Origin: Branchinecta lynchi
Lineage: Eukaryota > Arthropoda > Branchiopoda > Anostraca > Branchinectidae
NCBI GenBank assembly: GCA_023053575.1
Contig: JAKZAP010000003.1
Location: forward strand, 6,424,561-6,488,560
Length of the DNA: 64,000 bases
Direction of reading: 5' to 3'
This document shows positions 32,427 through 43,756 of the stretch, one piece after another. A model generated the notes under the pieces. The model worked only from the letters and a program-made list of their open reading frames with translations, did no database searches and was not told the origin of the DNA. Within the stretch, counting starts at the first letter, position 1, and every line of letters starts with the position of its first letter. The position numbers and the translations under genes were made by a program.

Positions 32427-32966
32427 TCAGAAAATAGGGAATGCAATATTAGCGTCAAGACAATCAAAAACAGTAGACCATGCCTCAGAAGATAACAACG
32501 AGCGAAGCTTTTCCATATCAACTGCATGAAACTCATTTCTTTCTTTTAATCTTGGGTTATCAGAAGGGCTATTCGTGGGTAACGAAAATTGGGTTAGCAC
32601 CGGGAAATGCTCAGACGTGTCAAAAGATATTACTGCAGAATAGTCCGCATGAAAGGAACCACCAGAGTAGAAAATATTATCAATAAGTGTTGCGGATAAT
32701 CGAGCAACACGAGACGGCAGAGAAATAGTTGGAATAAAATTAGAAGTAAGCATATTAGTCAAGAAATTCAAAATAGCAGAATTAGATAGATTAAGTAATT
32801 CATAGTTAAAATCAACCGTGACGATAGTTCGATTCCGGGAAGCAGAAAGCCCTGCACATAACACAGAAAGTGATGATTCGAAATCAGAATGTGAACAAGA
32901 AGGAGGTCGGTAAACACAACCAAATGTCACAGTAAAATCATGGCATATAGTTACATCAAGGAACAA
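32427..32966 (-). pseudogene. LINE APE-type endonuclease, C-terminal half
   Basis: Motifs seen: FGCVYRPPSCSH, TVDFNYELLN (G.DFN box), FIPTISLPSRV, LIDNIFYSG (the ID.I box) and DTSEHFPVL (the SDH box, here SEH). These are conserved blocks of the exonuclease-endonuclease-phosphatase fold in jockey/CR1-type LINEs. SEH instead of SDH removes the catalytic Asp, so it is probably inactive. The N-terminal half continues right in other frames. Confidence 0.8.
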
Positions 32967-33491
32967 GGATCCCAGGGTACCTTCCTTCCACAGTGAGACA
33001 TCATGTCGGATAATATAAGAAAATTAACTTCGCATGTAAATTACTAGACCACCTTTAGATTTACCTTTAGATTCGCCGATTGGGAAGGAAAAGCAGCAAC
33101 CTAGGCAAAATCTAAGAAGGTACACTCAGGAAGATTTATCGGTAACGACACATTGAAATCATTTGGTGAACCAAGAGAAAGATTCAAAATTTCATCAAGC
33201 TTGAGCCTAGCTTCAAAAAACTGATCAATGACGCCCAACCAAAAAAAAACAAACAAAAAAACACATTTTCAACCAGAATCACTAAACTAACTATCCAAAA
33301 CAAAAAACTAACGAAAAAACACAAATTAAACGGCCGAGAATAACGCATCAAATTCATATACAGCAAAACAATGAACCTTTAACATGCTACAAATATCCAG
33401 TAAAACACGAAGAAAGACCTTTCGTACTGTTTTGTCGACAGGCTGAGGTGTATCATTGTTATGTTGTCTCAGCCGTGTTTGAGGTTGTATA

Positions 33492-33675
33492 AGCCAAGCC
33501 GGTATCCAGGAATTTATTTCGGGGGGGGGGGGGGTTGCCTGCCGGTCGGCCAAAAATTACAAAAAAAGACAAAATTCAGAGGAAAAAGCCTATAAAAATG
33601 AGTATTTTTGAATGTTACGGGGGGGGGGTCAACCCCCTAACCCCCCCCCCCCCCCCCCTGAATATGGCCTTGGCA
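33492..33675. mobile_element. Short MITE with G-run and C-run arms
   Basis: Inverted ends AGCCAAGCCGGTATCCAGG and CTGAATATGGCCTTGGC. Inside each end is a long G or C run, with AT-rich DNA between. Target duplication unclear. Confidence 0.6.
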
Positions 33676-33888
33676 TAAGCCATAAGTTCTGTAGGCTACT
33701 TCAAGACATGTTAGATTGGCCGGTGATGCTCAGACGAGAGGCACTAATAAGTGCCTCCTATCAGGCAGCGATCGTAAGTTTAATATCCTGTCGGAATTTT
33801 AGTTAGTTTTGTAAGTTTAATATTCTGTCAGAAAGGGTGGTTTAGCATATTTGCCGATGGGTTTTCCAGGGTCATGCCATTTACTTCG

Positions 33889-34136
33889 GTCTTGCCACAA
33901 GTTGCAGAATTCTGAGGTTTGTCATACAGTTTTCTTTCTTCGACAAAGCGAGCCAGAATTCTGCGACCGGTTCCTTCCAATAAATACAAAAATAAAGCAT
34001 AAAACCTGAGTCTGATATTATCATTACAAGATTTCTCTTTAATAGTTGAAGAGGACCTAGTTTCATAGGCGCCAGAAAGTCACTGTTTTTTCCGACCAAA
34101 AGTCACAGGTTCCGTCAGCATAAAGTGGCAACACTG
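33889..34136. mobile_element. Possible MITE ending GTGGCAACACTG
   Basis: CTTGCCACAAGTTGCAGAA at left and AAAGTGGCAACACTG at right are roughly inverted. The CAGTGTTGCCACTT end recurs at 57296. The family is uncertain. Confidence 0.4.
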
Positions 34137-34512
34137 ATTTGCTCGTGATGATCGTGTAAATGTGTATTCTTGGAAGGTTTGTAACAAGTGACGCTTTGAT
34201 GTGAGGGAATGAACGTCCTACACAGCATTGCCGTGGGCAAGAATGAACAATTGGGTGCGCGTAGGTAGGGTTTGTAATGAATCATTTAAAATTTCCCACC
34301 AGCATTATTTACTTACAATACAAAACTCGACATCCCGATCTTGTTGGTAATAAAATACGATAATACATATGTTGCGATGTTAATAAACTAATAATTACCA
34401 ATCCAAAATCTGGCAAAATACACACAATGAAGACGAAACAAAATTTAAAAAGGGAAATAACTTTCTCGAATATGTGTGTACTGCGTATCATCGCATGACA
34501 CGATCAGTAATA

Positions 34513-34660
34513 TTACGATAATCGTCACTCTGAAAGTTAGAGTGGATATGACTTCATAACAACCTCCAGCGAGGTTGATATGAAATCATGTCTACCTCCA
34601 GAGAGGTTAGTATTAAGTCATACCCACCTCTAACTCGATCTCTGTGACGATTATCACAAT
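34513..34660. repeat. Hairpin of ~70-bp arms
   Basis: GATAATCGTCAC (34517-34528) pairs with GTGACGATTATC (34644-34655). Inside, GTTAGAGTGGATATGACTTC pairs with AAGTCATACCCACCTCTAAC, and the centre holds two further AACCTC/GAGGTT pairs. Confidence 0.8.
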
Positions 34661-35217
34661 ATAACCTGTAGGACGGTTAATTAATACAAATGATACATTA
34701 AACGGTAAATAATATGCATGGTTAATTATTTTTAATTTTATTTATAACCCGTCTCGGTAGAGACGGAGTATGGTAAAAAAAAAGAAAAAAGAAACAACAA
34801 CAACCAAAATAACGATTAGTATAATATTTAATGATTAATTATTAATGGTTGTGTTCGAAAAGTCATAATAATTAGCATACCGCCATCTAGGCTGATATCG
34901 GAATAACAATCTCGGCGGACATTTAAAAGTATCATCCTTGTTTCCCGCCCGGTAGATATTTTTCGCAACTTACTTCACCTTCAGCTCGGATAGGTTATTT
35001 ATAGGACCGTTTCGATATTATTTTGCGATACCAACCTTTGATCTCTGTCCTTCCATGCTAGACCGTATCTAGATCCCTACTATTTGAGAAACCCAAGGTG
35101 TCATGTTCTTTATAAAATAAACGATGTTATAGCGATTTGTACTGTAATAGGTATAAATTCAAGTTTGTTGGTGCCGTAATGAAGTAAAAGCAATTAAGAT
35201 TGGAATTTTTTTTTAGA

Positions 35218-35464
35218 AAGGGGCTTCACCGGAATGAAGTGGTTCTTTTTCGTTTTGTGTATTTACTTTTTACTGTCAATTGGCTATTCAGTAATCCAAT
35301 TTCTTACGATCATACAGCCTCGGAGACGGAGCAAAATAACACTAGAGGTAGCACCAAGACCTATGCTTTCCATGCTTCGCAATCGGAGCATACCCTTTGC
35401 GCCGCCCACTACGCTTGCGGCATTTAAAGCGAGACAAACCTGCGGGTTTAGAAATTTCGAGTAA
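35218..35464 (+). CDS. Candidate small secreted-peptide exon
   Basis: I do not recognise this as a family. A T-rich tract ending in TAG (about 35205-35215) looks like a splice acceptor. Fifteen to twenty bases on, an ATG in good context (CACCGGAATG, ATG at 35234) opens a 76-residue frame. Residues 1-21 are strongly hydrophobic (MKWFFFVLCIYFLLS...), like a signal peptide or anchor. The rest is basic and includes RRRSK and a single late cysteine (QTCGF), the kind of dibasic site seen in peptide precursors. The stop TAA overlaps a possible donor (CGA|GTAAAG), so the frame may continue in another exon. The surrounding ~700 bp shows none of the repeat families seen elsewhere here. It could equally be a chance frame. 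Confidence 0.3.
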
Positions 35465-35719
35465 AGCTAAAATGCGGTCTACACACATCGAGGAAACAGG
35501 ACTAACAGGAGAGGTCATATATTTTTTTCTGCTTTCTGCTTCCAGCCACTAATGGTGCACGAGTATGCACGACTGATAGAGTTTAAGTAGGTATGTTCTC
35601 TCTCGCTAGTGGTGGTTGTAGAACCGCCCCGTTGTTGAGAAATTAATTTTCTCCAGATTACACGTGGGTATTCAAAAAAAAGAACACTAAAATAACCAGA
35701 TCGTCCTGCAGAGTCTGAC

Positions 35720-36555
35720 GGATATTAATGAATCTTGATATTAAAAAAGAAATCATGTCTCAGATGTCCCATTTCAAACGCGTACAGGATCCGATCAATG
35801 TAGGGGGAGTAAGGGTGAGGGGGGACCGGAAATTTTCTGAAACGCTTAGAGTATAGCGATTGGGATGACACTTGGTCGGAAGAACAAGCATAAGCCCTAG
35901 ATACATCAGTTACAAAACCGAACCGGATTCTGGCACTCTGGGGGGAGTTTGGGGGGAGGGGTCCGAAACTCCTGTGATTGCTATTTAAGGTACTTCCAGA
36001 TGTGCTAGGACGATGAATCTTGGCTTGAAGATTAGAGACTTAACAAGATTGGCTTAGAAAGTTTCGCTTCCCAGACCAGACCCTCACTTAAAGCACTAAT
36101 CTTAAAAGCAAAGTACAAAAACTGCTTTTACGCAAAATATACATTTTCATGATCCGCAAGAGTTCATGATAATTTTTGCCTCAAGGGTTTTGCTTAGTAA
36201 TTTATTTCTAGCACTCTTAAACTGCGTATCTGACTTAACATAAAAGTAAAAAAAAAATACTTTTGACCAAACCATATATATTCATGATCATAAAGGGTCC
36301 AGGATCATTTTTGCCTCAAGGGTTATAATTACAGATGAATCTCTAGCGCCGTTAAAGTTTGCATCATCATAGCCTAGTACAAAAATAAATAATTTTTACC
36401 AATCGATACGTTTGCGAGTTTCCAAGGGTCCATAATCATTCTTATCTCAAGAGTTTTGCTTTAAAATGATCACAGCAAACCCACGAATTGGCAAATTCAT
36501 ACTTTCATCCTCTACCCAGCCTTGCAAGTGCCATATGAGTTTCTAGCTCATGTTA
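35720..36555 (-). repeat. A/B mosaic repeat, copy 5
   Basis: Reverse A subunits to ~36065 (TGTGCTAGGACGATGAATCT), then reverse B subunits (CTCAAGGGTTTTGCTTAG), ending CTTGCAAGTGCCATATGAGT and TTCTAGCTCATG. Confidence 0.75.
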
Positions 36556-36664
36556 ATTTATTAACTTGTTTAAAATAAAAACATAGTTGGATAAGTAAAA
36601 TCTGGTAAAATTAGTTTTTTTTTTTATCGATAACAGAGACAGCTGAGTAAACTTTTATCATCCG

Positions 36665-37455
36665 TTTTATACCCTCTGCTTACAAGGCAGTCGCTCTACC
36701 ATCTGAGCTTCCGAGGGGCTTGTGAGCCGAGTTCACAAACCACTATAAAATAGTCTGGTAGAAGCCGGCCATGGGAACAGTAATCCCGCCCGAAGGCAAA
36801 CTCATGTAACCAGTTCACATCCCCATGTCACGGAAATTAATAATAATACATAGATGGTTCTTTACAGAAGGGACTTGTACCGTGACCAATAAACCATACA
36901 AAGTTTTTCCAATATAATATAGAAGTCTAGGAATCCATTGTCGGAGCCACGTAGACATACCAGGACCCACAAAACGGGGTCTCATGCTGAAAACCAAATA
37001 TATAATTTCAATGGGGAAGACGCCCTTGACATGGAAACATTTTATAAGAAGTGAACTGATAGACAAAAATGCTCCTCAGCCGGGATTTGAACCCAGGACC
37101 CTCTGCTTACAAGGCAGTGCCATCTGAGCTACTGAGGGGCCTGTGAACAGAGTTCGCAAACCACTACAATAGTCTGGTAGAAGCCGGCCATGGGAACAGC
37201 GATCCCGCCCGAAGGCTTTCATCTAACCAGTTCACATCCCCATGTCACGGAAATTAATAATAATACATAGATGGCACTTTACACAAGGGACTTGTACCGT
37301 GACCAATAAACCATAAACAGGGCGTCTTCCCGTTTGAAATGATATATTTGGTCTTCACCGTGGCTCTAACAACGGAGTCCTAGACTTCTAAATTATATTG
37401 GAAAAACTGTATATGGTTTATTGGTCACGGTACAAGTCCCTTGTGTAAAGTGCGA
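36665..37455 (-). repeat. Tandem tRNA-Thr-like SINE units, ~423-bp period
   Basis: At 37073-37141 (minus) a tRNA-like segment has A-box TAGCTCAGATGGC, an anticodon loop CTTGTAA (TGT, threonine) and B-box GGTTCAAATCC. Part of the D arm is missing. A second head (36668-36718) keeps the D arm but lost the T arm. Both are preceded by the same body with TCACGGTACAAGTCCCTT. At 37325-37455 part of the body is present inverted. Neither head can fold as a functional tRNA. Confidence 0.75.
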
Positions 37456-38183
37456 TATATGCATTACTTTTATCTTAGAAGTTCGGTTTACTAGTAATAG
37501 GTAAACACCTTGCCCCCCTTCCAAAAAAAAAAAAAAAAATTGGCCACTGTGGTAAGCTTAATGTCTGTTAATTCAGTTGACGACTATGTGCATCTATTCT
37601 GAAGTGTCCATACAAGCAAAAGCCGGGGAGGCACCCTGGGAATGAAAGTTTATTTTTTATTAATGATTAACCAGTTTACAGTAGCTACTGGTAAAACCAG
37701 GTTTGTTTCATCGACAAACCGAGACAGCTCAGTTAACGTTTATCATAGAAAGTCATTTGCTGAGTAAAAAAATTTAGCATTTTTTTAAGCCAATGGTTAT
37801 AATGGTAAAGCAATTAGGCCTAGTTAAAGCTACTCTCTAACATCTTGTCTACTGCCTTACCTCAACCGGCCACAAATCAGTTTGCCTGTAAAGTGGAACT
37901 ACACACAGCTTTTATACTAGTCATCGACTCGACAAGCGAATTATCAAATTAACGATAAGTTAAATCCCCCACGGCGCAAGTAGTTGTGTACTTGTTGTTT
38001 ATGCAATATTCCGGCAGACAATAAAATGTCAAATTCCAACTTACGATTTTCGTTATTTTCCTTCTTCACTTCTTGAACATACATCGAACATTTTCGAACA
38101 GTGGGATAAGACGGTAATGTTACTGTTGACCACAGTTATGGGGCACCTGGTCGGAAAAAAGTTTCTGTTTTTTTGTTTAATCG
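37456..38183. other. No gene recognised
   Basis: GAGACAGCTCAGTTAACGTT near 37720 resembles sequence at 36640, suggesting an older repeat split by the tRNA-like units. A poly-A run lies at 37525-37540. Confidence 0.4.
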
Positions 38184-38642
38184 TTAAAGTTTAACTGAAA
38201 AACCTACTGATTTTTGTGTCATTTAATTGAATATTAATAACTTGGATTCTGCTAAGTGATTTTTTATTTGGCACTATCTGCTCTAGCTATGACGTTCAGA
38301 ATATCTGTGGCCGTCCCCACAATGTAGATTCTACTATGAGGCGGGAAATTTGAATCTCAACACACACGCGGCTTTTCAATTGGCAGAAGTGAATTTGGTG
38401 AAGAGTGCTTATTGCCTGAACAACAAAAAAAATCTCAGTTCTTTCTGGTAAGGTATACAACATAGATACAAGCGCACAGAGGTACCACACATCACACGAA
38501 AGTTCCACTATTTGAAACTCGATTATTCGCGAACAGCGGAAGAACGAAGTAACGGATTTTCAGCGGGTCTTCAAGCCAATTAAGTGAATGAGTGATGGAT
38601 AACTAAATTGTCCTATCCCAGCCTTTTTCAGTTAAACTTTAA
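38184..38642. mobile_element. D element, complete copy, 459 bp
   Basis: Ends are TTAAAGTTTAACTGAAAAA and its exact reverse complement TTTTTCAGTTAAACTTTAA. TTAA at both tips would fit a TTAA or TA target. No coding frame. Other copies at 47851-48327 and 59764-60010. Confidence 0.85.
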
Positions 38643-38654
38643 AGCACCCGTCTT

Positions 38655-39425
38655 AGTATTTTTTTTGCGTTCAATTGTAAGCAAAACCCTTGAGATAAAA
38701 ATGATCATGGGTCCTTGGAAACTATTTTATTGGTGCATTTGGCCGTGATGATGCGCACTTTAAGGGCGCTAGATATTCATCCGTAATGAACACTCTTGAA
38801 GCACAAATGATGATAATCTCATTGGAATTATGAAAATGTATATTTTGTTCAAATTATTATTTGGACAGAAATTCACTTGTAAGCAAAACTCTTGAGGCAA
38901 AAATGATGATGGGCCCTTGGCCCTTGGGGATCACGGATATATATCGTTTGGCTGAAGTATTTTTTTGACTTTTCGGTTAACAAACTTTGTTTTGAGCAAA
39001 ACCCTTGAGTGGTTAGGATTAGTACGTGAAGTACCTTAGTACTTCGGATCTGAGAAGTGACAATTTGTAGGACAATCTTGTATCGTATTTTCAAGCAAAG
39101 TTTCATCGCCCGAGCACATCGGGAAGTACCTTAATACGCGATAGGAATTCCCCCACCCCACCAACTCCCCTCGCAGTGCCCGAACCCGGTCCGGTTTTGT
39201 CACTGATGTATATAGTTCATGTCCTTGTTCTTCTCAACAAGTTTTATCCCAATCACTCCACTCTAAGCGTGTCAGAAGATTTCCGCCCGCCCCCCTCACA
39301 CATTGATCGGATTCGGTACGGACTTAAAATGGGACATCCGAGACACCAGGTATTTCAAGTTTCGTGAAGATCTGACCACTCGTTCAAAAGTTATACATAC
39401 CTCAAGATTCAAGAATCCCCTCTTC
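38655..39425 (+). repeat. A/B mosaic repeat, copy 6, left part
   Basis: B subunits (GCAAAACCCTTGAG) to ~39010, then A subunits to CAAGAATCCCCTCTTCCTCC, where element L interrupts; A continues at 40673. Confidence 0.7.
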
Positions 39426-39426
39426 C

Positions 39427-40672
39427 TCCCGAAGAAAAATTTTCGGGGCCTGTAGTAGCATGATACTACTATCCCCGGTAGTAATATGTAGTAGTAATGC
39501 AACTTTTTTGTAGACTTCTATACTACTATACTACTTCATAGTATTCGAGTCCGAATGTAGTATTTCATACTACTACGTGGTGCGTGGGAAATCTGTTCCG
39601 AACTCGCTGCGTCTGTACTCCATGCTATCGCTGCGTCTATACTCCATACCCCTGCATACGATTCCATGCAATTACTTAAAGCTGCTAAATACCAATACTT
39701 AAAGCTGCTAAATACCAATCAGTAATCATAATTCCAGATCGGGTCAGGTGAGTTCCGTGCGAATTGGAGGAGGCAGTCCTGGAACTGTCGTAAGGTCGGT
39801 AGCATAACTAGCGTCGCATTACTCCTGGAACCGGGTATATTACCTGCACCAGATTTATCTCACTTACTTTTTTACTACCCTCATCTTCTGTTCCACCCAA
39901 TGCGAGCTCGCATTTCACGCTTTGGATGACTATTGTATTACAATATTGTTAATATAGAAACTTGACTGATTTTTAAAAACTTATAGGTTCAGGGCAGGCA
40001 CTCTCTAAATTTGCGTGGTAATGCTTTGGTATTAGATAAAAAAGTTTAACTGCGGAAACGGTTTATTAAGTATTTCGCACTTTACAGAATGAGGCACTTG
40101 CAAAACAATGGAATGCAGTGATAAATTTCTAGCAGCTCCAGGTTTGTTACAAGTTCTGATTTCGATTCTATGGAATATTCGTAATGTCAAGAAGTATCAC
40201 CCATACTAATTCATGTAACTCTTATCGGTACCAGCGGAACGATCGACTCAGACTACTTCCATGCGAAATCGATTCAAACTGAGACAGTCATATAAAGGAG
40301 TATTTAGGTGTATATAGTTTTATGAATCATATGCAATACCACGGAATATCACTCATACTACTATAGTTCCAAAAAACCTAGTGCTATGCAGTAACAAAGA
40401 ATCGTATGTGCAACTCCGCAGCGACTTTATCAAGAGTATGAAAGACTATCAGTGCTACTCTATGCAAATGCTTCAACAAGTAGTATGTATTATGTAGTAG
40501 TATGTAGAAGTATAGATGCTTTTATACATTTACATTTAGCGTCGGATAAGCTTAAGTAGTAGCATGCTGTAACACGGTAGTCTTGACCGAGAAGCATGTA
40601 GTAGCATCAGTGATACTGCATGCTACTTTCTCGTACTACTACGTACTCCTATTTTGAGATAATTTTTCATCG
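39427..40672. mobile_element. L element rich in TAGTAGTA/CTACTACTA
   Basis: Ends CCCGAAGAAAAATTTTC and GATAATTTTTCATCGGG are near-inverted. The ~1.25-kb interior has runs of TAGTAGTATGTAG type at both ends and a directly repeated TACTTAAAGCTGCTAAATAC at ~39670-39716. A subunits flank both sides. Confidence 0.65.
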
Positions 40673-41470
40673 GGAGCTCCACTCCCCCATGATGATTGAG
40701 TCGGAAAATTACTATTTCTAAGCCAATCATGTCAAGTCTCTAATGTCCAAGATAACTTTCATCGTCCTAGTACATCTGGAAATACCTTAATTCGCAATAA
40801 CCGGAATTCCGGACTTCCTCCATAACTCCCCCCATAGTGCCAAATCCAATCCGGTTCTGTCAGTGACGTATCTAGGGTCTTCTGCTTGTCCTCCCCACCG
40901 AGTTTCATCCCAATCGCTCCGCTCTAAGCGGGTCACAAGATCTCTGGTTACCCCCCAAATAGGTCATCCAAGACACGAGGTCTTTCCAAATATCGAGTTT
41001 CGTTAAGATCTGATCACCCGTTCCAAATTTATTCGCTCCTCCGGATTCCCCCTCCCTCCACTTCCCCCACGGTGGTCTGATCGGGAAGTTGACTATTTCA
41101 AGGTTAATTTGGTCGGAGTTTCTGCCTGCTAAGTTTCATTGTCCTAGCCCACCTAAGTTAACTCCGTGTCACCGGAACTCCGCAAACACCCTCCAACTCC
41201 CCCACAGTGCTCGAATCCGGTCCGGTTCTGTCAATAATGTGTGTGGGGCTTGTGCTTGTTCTTCCCACCAAGTTTCATCCCGATCAATCCAATCTAAGTG
41301 TCACATAATTACGTTTCCCCCCTCCGACCCCCCCCCCCCCCCCTCCCCCCCCCCCCCGCATTCATCGGATTTGGTCCAGACTTGACATGGGACATTTGAC
41401 ACATGACGTCTTTCCAAATGCCAAGTTTCATTAAGATCCGATCACCCGTTCGAAAGTTATGCATGACCTT
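40673..41470 (+). repeat. A/B mosaic repeat, copy 6, right part
   Basis: Six A subunits in a regular three-type cycle: AAGTTTCAT-type marks near 40754, 40900, 40995, 41131, 41271 and 41424, so the superunit is ~375-430 bp. Confidence 0.75.
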
Positions 41471-41550
41471 GGAAAACCTTTTGTCTCAGACACCCCATTT
41501 AAAATACGGTGCTTGATGTAATTTTGCATTGTTATGTCGAACTATTGCAG

Positions 41551-42590
41551 GATACAAATACGTCAAGCAGAAAGAAGCGAAGCTGAGCACTACTTCCAAC
41601 TGGAGATGTTCCAAACGCAGCTGCAAGGGACGAGGAGTTTTAGTCGACTACCTTTTTCGTCCGTGGCCGAGTGGTTAGCGCGCCGGACTCGCAAGTGAAG
41701 GGTCGCTTGTTCGAGTCTCGGTAGTGCCTACTGTTTGGTTTGGGACGGGGTTAGTGGTGTAACCCTGTAAGACAAGCCAAAGTCCACCCAGCTTCAAATG
41801 GGTACCTGGAGAAATCCGGGGAAGGTGACAGGAAGGGTGTGTGAAAGCACAGGATGGCTGGCCCCCAACCCCCCATTGCACTTCCTGGCTGAGGGCCGAG
41901 AGTCGGAGATCAGCACCGCCAGCTCGGCCTGTCAAGGCTACTGCTGATACCTTTACCTTTTACCTTTTCTTTTCCGCATAACAGAGGATCACGACACTCA
42001 GTTGCCTGAACCCTGCGCAGGACATATCCAGAAAATGGCGAAGCTGCTAAAGAAGAAGGCTGTTCAGAATCCAAACACGGAGGCGCTTAAAATCTTCAAC
42101 CAAGTCCGAAGGAAACTTGAGCACGAACACGGAACGAATATCTCCGAAGAACTACCAAGCTTCGTGTCAGCCAAGAACACAATTTTCCGAGCACGATGCG
42201 CAACATGTCCGACGGAGCCAACAAGTCGGGACGACATCCACCTGGATCCGGAATGGAGGGAAACAAAGAGAGGTGAGCTTTTCTCGTTGGGGATTCTGCC
42301 GACAGTGACCGCGTGCTGATGTTCGCGACAGATGAAAATCTAGACTCGCCATTACCGAAAGATGGTTCGCCGATGGTACCTTCAGAGCAGCACCAAAGCA
42401 GTAAAAGCAGATGTTTACGATTCATGCCTTCGTTGACGAAAAAATGGTTTCCTTGGTCTGCTTCCTGCTCCCAAAGAAGTCCAAAAGAGTCTACGTGAAG
42501 GCACTGACGCTCCCAGCAGAGAAGATCGAAGATCTTGGATTTGATGTCTCATCGCCGACTTTCCATTCCGACTACGAACAAGCAGGGGTC
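41551..42590 (+). pseudogene. FLYWCH zinc-finger MULE transposase relic, split by a SINE
   Basis: After an acceptor-like CTATTGCAG the sequence encodes YKYVKQKEAKL and NWRCSKRSCKGRGVLVDYL, the WRC...CKGR core of a FLYWCH zinc finger. A SINE then interrupts (about 41660-41968). Coding resumes: ITEDHDTQLPEPCAGHIQKM, LPSFVSAKNTIFRARC, VLMFATDENL, WFADGTFRAAPKQ (first catalytic Asp of the MULE domain), MFTIHAFVDEKMVSLVCFLL and PKKSKRVYVKAL, ending near 42590. This is the usual order in FLYWCH-MULE proteins. Two frameshifts (~42270 and ~42350), one in-frame stop (42402) and loss of the rest of the DDE domain mark it as dead. Confidence 0.75.
41660..41968 (+). mobile_element. tRNA-derived SINE (Ser/Leu-like head)
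   Basis: Head: TCCGTGGCCGAGTGGTTAGC (A box) and TTGTTCGAGTCTCGG (B box). The body carries GTAACCCTGTAAGACAAGCC and a tail of TACCTTT repeats. TACCTTTT lies at both edges, a plausible target duplication. Confidence 0.8.
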
Positions 42591-42618
42591 TCCCCCTTAG
42601 GACAGGCGAAAGCTTTAT

Positions 42619-43315
42619 GGGGTGGCCCAGTCATATACAAAATCCTCAATTTTTGGGCACGGTGCCCCAACGTCTTGGTTAAACTGACACTGGCAACACA
42701 CCTAAATAGGGTCTTCTCCTGTCCTAGATCAAAAGATACCTGATTTCACTGTATATCCAACCTCATTTCCCAATTTTCAAAATGTTACAGCACTTCCGAG
42801 ATACAGAGAGTTTTGTGGAGGCCACTTCTTTCCCAGTGGGTTTACTGTATCCTTTTCCATAAAGTTGCCACTAGGTTACTCAATCCTTTTCCATCTTCTC
42901 AAAAAGTCAAAAGTCAGAGTAAAAAAAACACTAAAAATAAATACAATAAAAGGCAAACAGTCTAAAGGAAATATTTGCTCCAGTGAACAGATTGAAAAGC
43001 TTACCTCATCCATACTCCCTAGCAGCAATTTTCTGAAAAAGGGTAGGAAAAACCCACTAGAAGAGAAGTGCCCTCCAAAAAACTCTATGTATCTTGGAAG
43101 TGCTCTAACATTTTGTAAATTGGAAAATGAGGTTGGATAGAAAGTGAAATCAGGTATCTTTTGATTTGGGACAGGAAAAATACACTATTTAGGTATGTAA
43201 CCAATCTCAGTTAAACCAAATTTCACGGGGGTACCATGCCCATACGTTGGGGCATGCCCAGACGTTGGGGCACCATGCCCAAAAATTGAGGATGTGTGTA
43301 TGACTGGGGTGGCCC
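42619..43315. mobile_element. J fold-back element with ~230-bp inverted arms
   Basis: Left arm 42619-42845 and right arm 43080-43315: GGCCCAGTCATATACAAAAT, CCTCAATTTTTGGGCA, CAAAAGATACCTGATTTCAC and CCAACCTCATTT all recur inverted at right. The right arm has an extra duplicated CGTTGGGGCATGCCC. No coding. Confidence 0.85.
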
Positions 43316-43419
43316 CTGTTCACATATGTACACTTTTTGTAAGTGTACTTACAAATCAGTACACTCTCATCAAGGCGTTTTTCATCGTTTTCCCTGGAGC
43401 GAAGCATATTGGATGCTAT

Positions 43420-43756
43420 TTTCACTTCACGTCCTGCAACTCTCCTGATAGTGCCGAATCTGATCGAGTTCTATAAATTGACACGTCTCTAGAGTTTATG
43501 CTTATTTTTTCCCACTAAGTCAGGTCTCGATCGCTCCATTATAAGCGTGCCATGGGATTTCAATGTTCCCTCCCTCTCCCCCTTTCGGATAGTTGCCGGC
43601 TTTGAACCGGTATATCTTCTTCCCAACTGTCAAGTTTCATTCAGATTTGATCACTGTTTAAGCCCCCCTGGATGGTCGGATCTGTGAATTGACTATCTTC
43701 AAGTCATTCTTGCAAGCCAAGTCTCATCGTCCTGGCACATCTGGAAGTACATTAAA
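43420..43756 (+). repeat. A/B mosaic repeat, copy 7, left part
   Basis: A subunits (CAAGTTTCATTCAGATTTGA; GTCTCATCGTCCTGGCACAT). Interrupted by MITE K. Confidence 0.7.

Larger units (their letters stand above)
30060..33250 (-). mobile_element. LINE with (TAAGG)n tail, most complete in the window
   Basis: The minus-strand element ends at left in repeats of TAAGG (30060-30082). Coding blocks in order: endonuclease 32427-32966, linker and RT start 31778-32224, RT 30682-31671. Sequence up to ~33250 still looks like endonuclease N-terminus. Frames are broken between the blocks, so it is defective, yet less decayed than the other LINEs here. Confidence 0.85.

Noticed and set aside
37073..37141. 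A tRNA-Thr gene on the minus strand
   Set aside because: The D arm is truncated, the anticodon stem has a mismatch and a partial copy lies nearby; it is a tRNA-derived repeat.
41660..41735. A tRNA-Ser or tRNA-Leu gene
   Set aside because: A and B boxes are present but the arms do not fold properly, and a SINE body with a TACCTTT tail follows.
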